A stretch of 57,923 nucleotides of DNA from the NCBI GenBank assembly GCA_964369965.1, contig CAYJGF010000018.1, positions 1 to 57,923 on the forward strand, read 5' to 3'. Under the pieces are notes generated by a model. It was not told where the DNA came from. It saw only the letters and a list, made by a program, of their open reading frames with translations, and made no database searches. Every line of letters begins with the position of its first letter. The stretch's first letter is position 1. A program made the translations under genes and the position numbers. This DNA comes from CAYJBH01 sp964369965 (GTDB taxonomy: Bacteria > Bacillota > Clostridia > Oscillospirales > Ruminococcaceae). Positions 57,835-57,923 of this stretch are shown here, one piece after another.

Positions 57835-57923
57835 AACTATCATGCTACACATCGCCAGAGTATATTGCTATTAACAACACTACTCACACCCACTGACGGC
57901 AATGTTTCTATTCTTGGTATGGA
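57835..57923 (+). pseudogene. Possible ABC-transporter ATPase fragment at the window edge
   Basis: Directly after the lipoprotein stop and in the same frame the translation reads SILLLTTLLTPTDGNVSILGM, 20 residues of which (LLLTTLLTPTDGNVSILGM) resemble the segment after the Walker A helix of ABC ATPases of the drug/ABC-2 type (LTTLLxPTSGxVxVxG). There is no start codon, no Walker A and no ribosome site before it, so if the match is real it is a truncated copy. The sequence beyond the edge would decide. Confidence 0.35.

Overview
The window reads as chromosomal DNA of an anaerobic Clostridia-type Bacillota, probably an intestinal one. The support is sigma-A promoters of the TTGACA-17-TATAAT type, strong AGGAGG-like ribosome sites, a clostridial 57-residue bS21, a split purH/IMP-cyclohydrolase pair, ACR3 arsenite efflux, and sugar ABC importers encoded without their ATPase. 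The species cannot be named from the sequence.

Layout. 1-2723: start of an FGGY sugar kinase, a flavin/Fe-S protein with an NhaC-type antiporter, and a divergent HxlR regulator. 2757-11919 (minus): purine operon purE-purM-purN-IMP cyclohydrolase-AICAR transformylase-purD-purL, lacking purF, purC and purB. 12029-18939 (plus): a PII-like protein leading a multi-subunit flavin/iron-sulfur amino-acid dehydrogenase, a permease and an Asp/Glu-type racemase. It carries a hairpin element in its leader and is interrupted by a transposase remnant plus a small membrane-protein gene. 18936-23774: a cation efflux protein, a polyprenyl-phosphate-type glycosyltransferase with a large membrane partner, and a convergent membrane protein. 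23780-27148 (minus): class I fumarase, malic enzyme, a metallo-hydrolase and bS21. 27247-29993 (minus): a thioredoxin/CcdA/ACR3 operon behind a perfect consensus promoter flanked by ArsR-like palindromes. 29994-30836 is essentially gene-free.

30837 to the right edge is a large carbohydrate locus. It encodes two GH117-like enzymes, a GH120 beta-helix glycosidase with both catalytic acids conserved, two GH2 beta-galactosidase-like enzymes, an ABC importer with two lipoprotein binding proteins, an aldehyde dehydrogenase, an enolase-superfamily cycloisomerase, an SDR, a zinc dehydrogenase, a DHDPS-family aldolase and a DhaK/DhaL triose kinase, with GntR and IclR regulators. Together these match, step by step, the route for 3,6-anhydro-L-galactose of agar and porphyran: anhydrogalactose, anhydrogalactonate, 2-keto-3-deoxy-L-galactonate, 2,5-diketo-3-deoxy-galactonate, 2-keto-3-deoxy-gluconate, then pyruvate plus glyceraldehyde, then glyceraldehyde-3-phosphate. 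None of the hydrolases has a signal peptide, so oligosaccharides would be imported and cut inside the cell. This is the most interesting system in the window. Two members, a uroporphyrinogen-decarboxylase-like protein and a large FAD oxidoreductase, have no assigned step and could act on methylated or otherwise decorated algal sugars.

The locus also holds unusual multi-hairpin DNA: a 246-bp element with imperfect terminal inverted repeats that folds into two three-armed units with mutually exclusive closing stems (50046-50291), and a similar three-armed structure in the leader of the first binding-protein gene (32021-32186).
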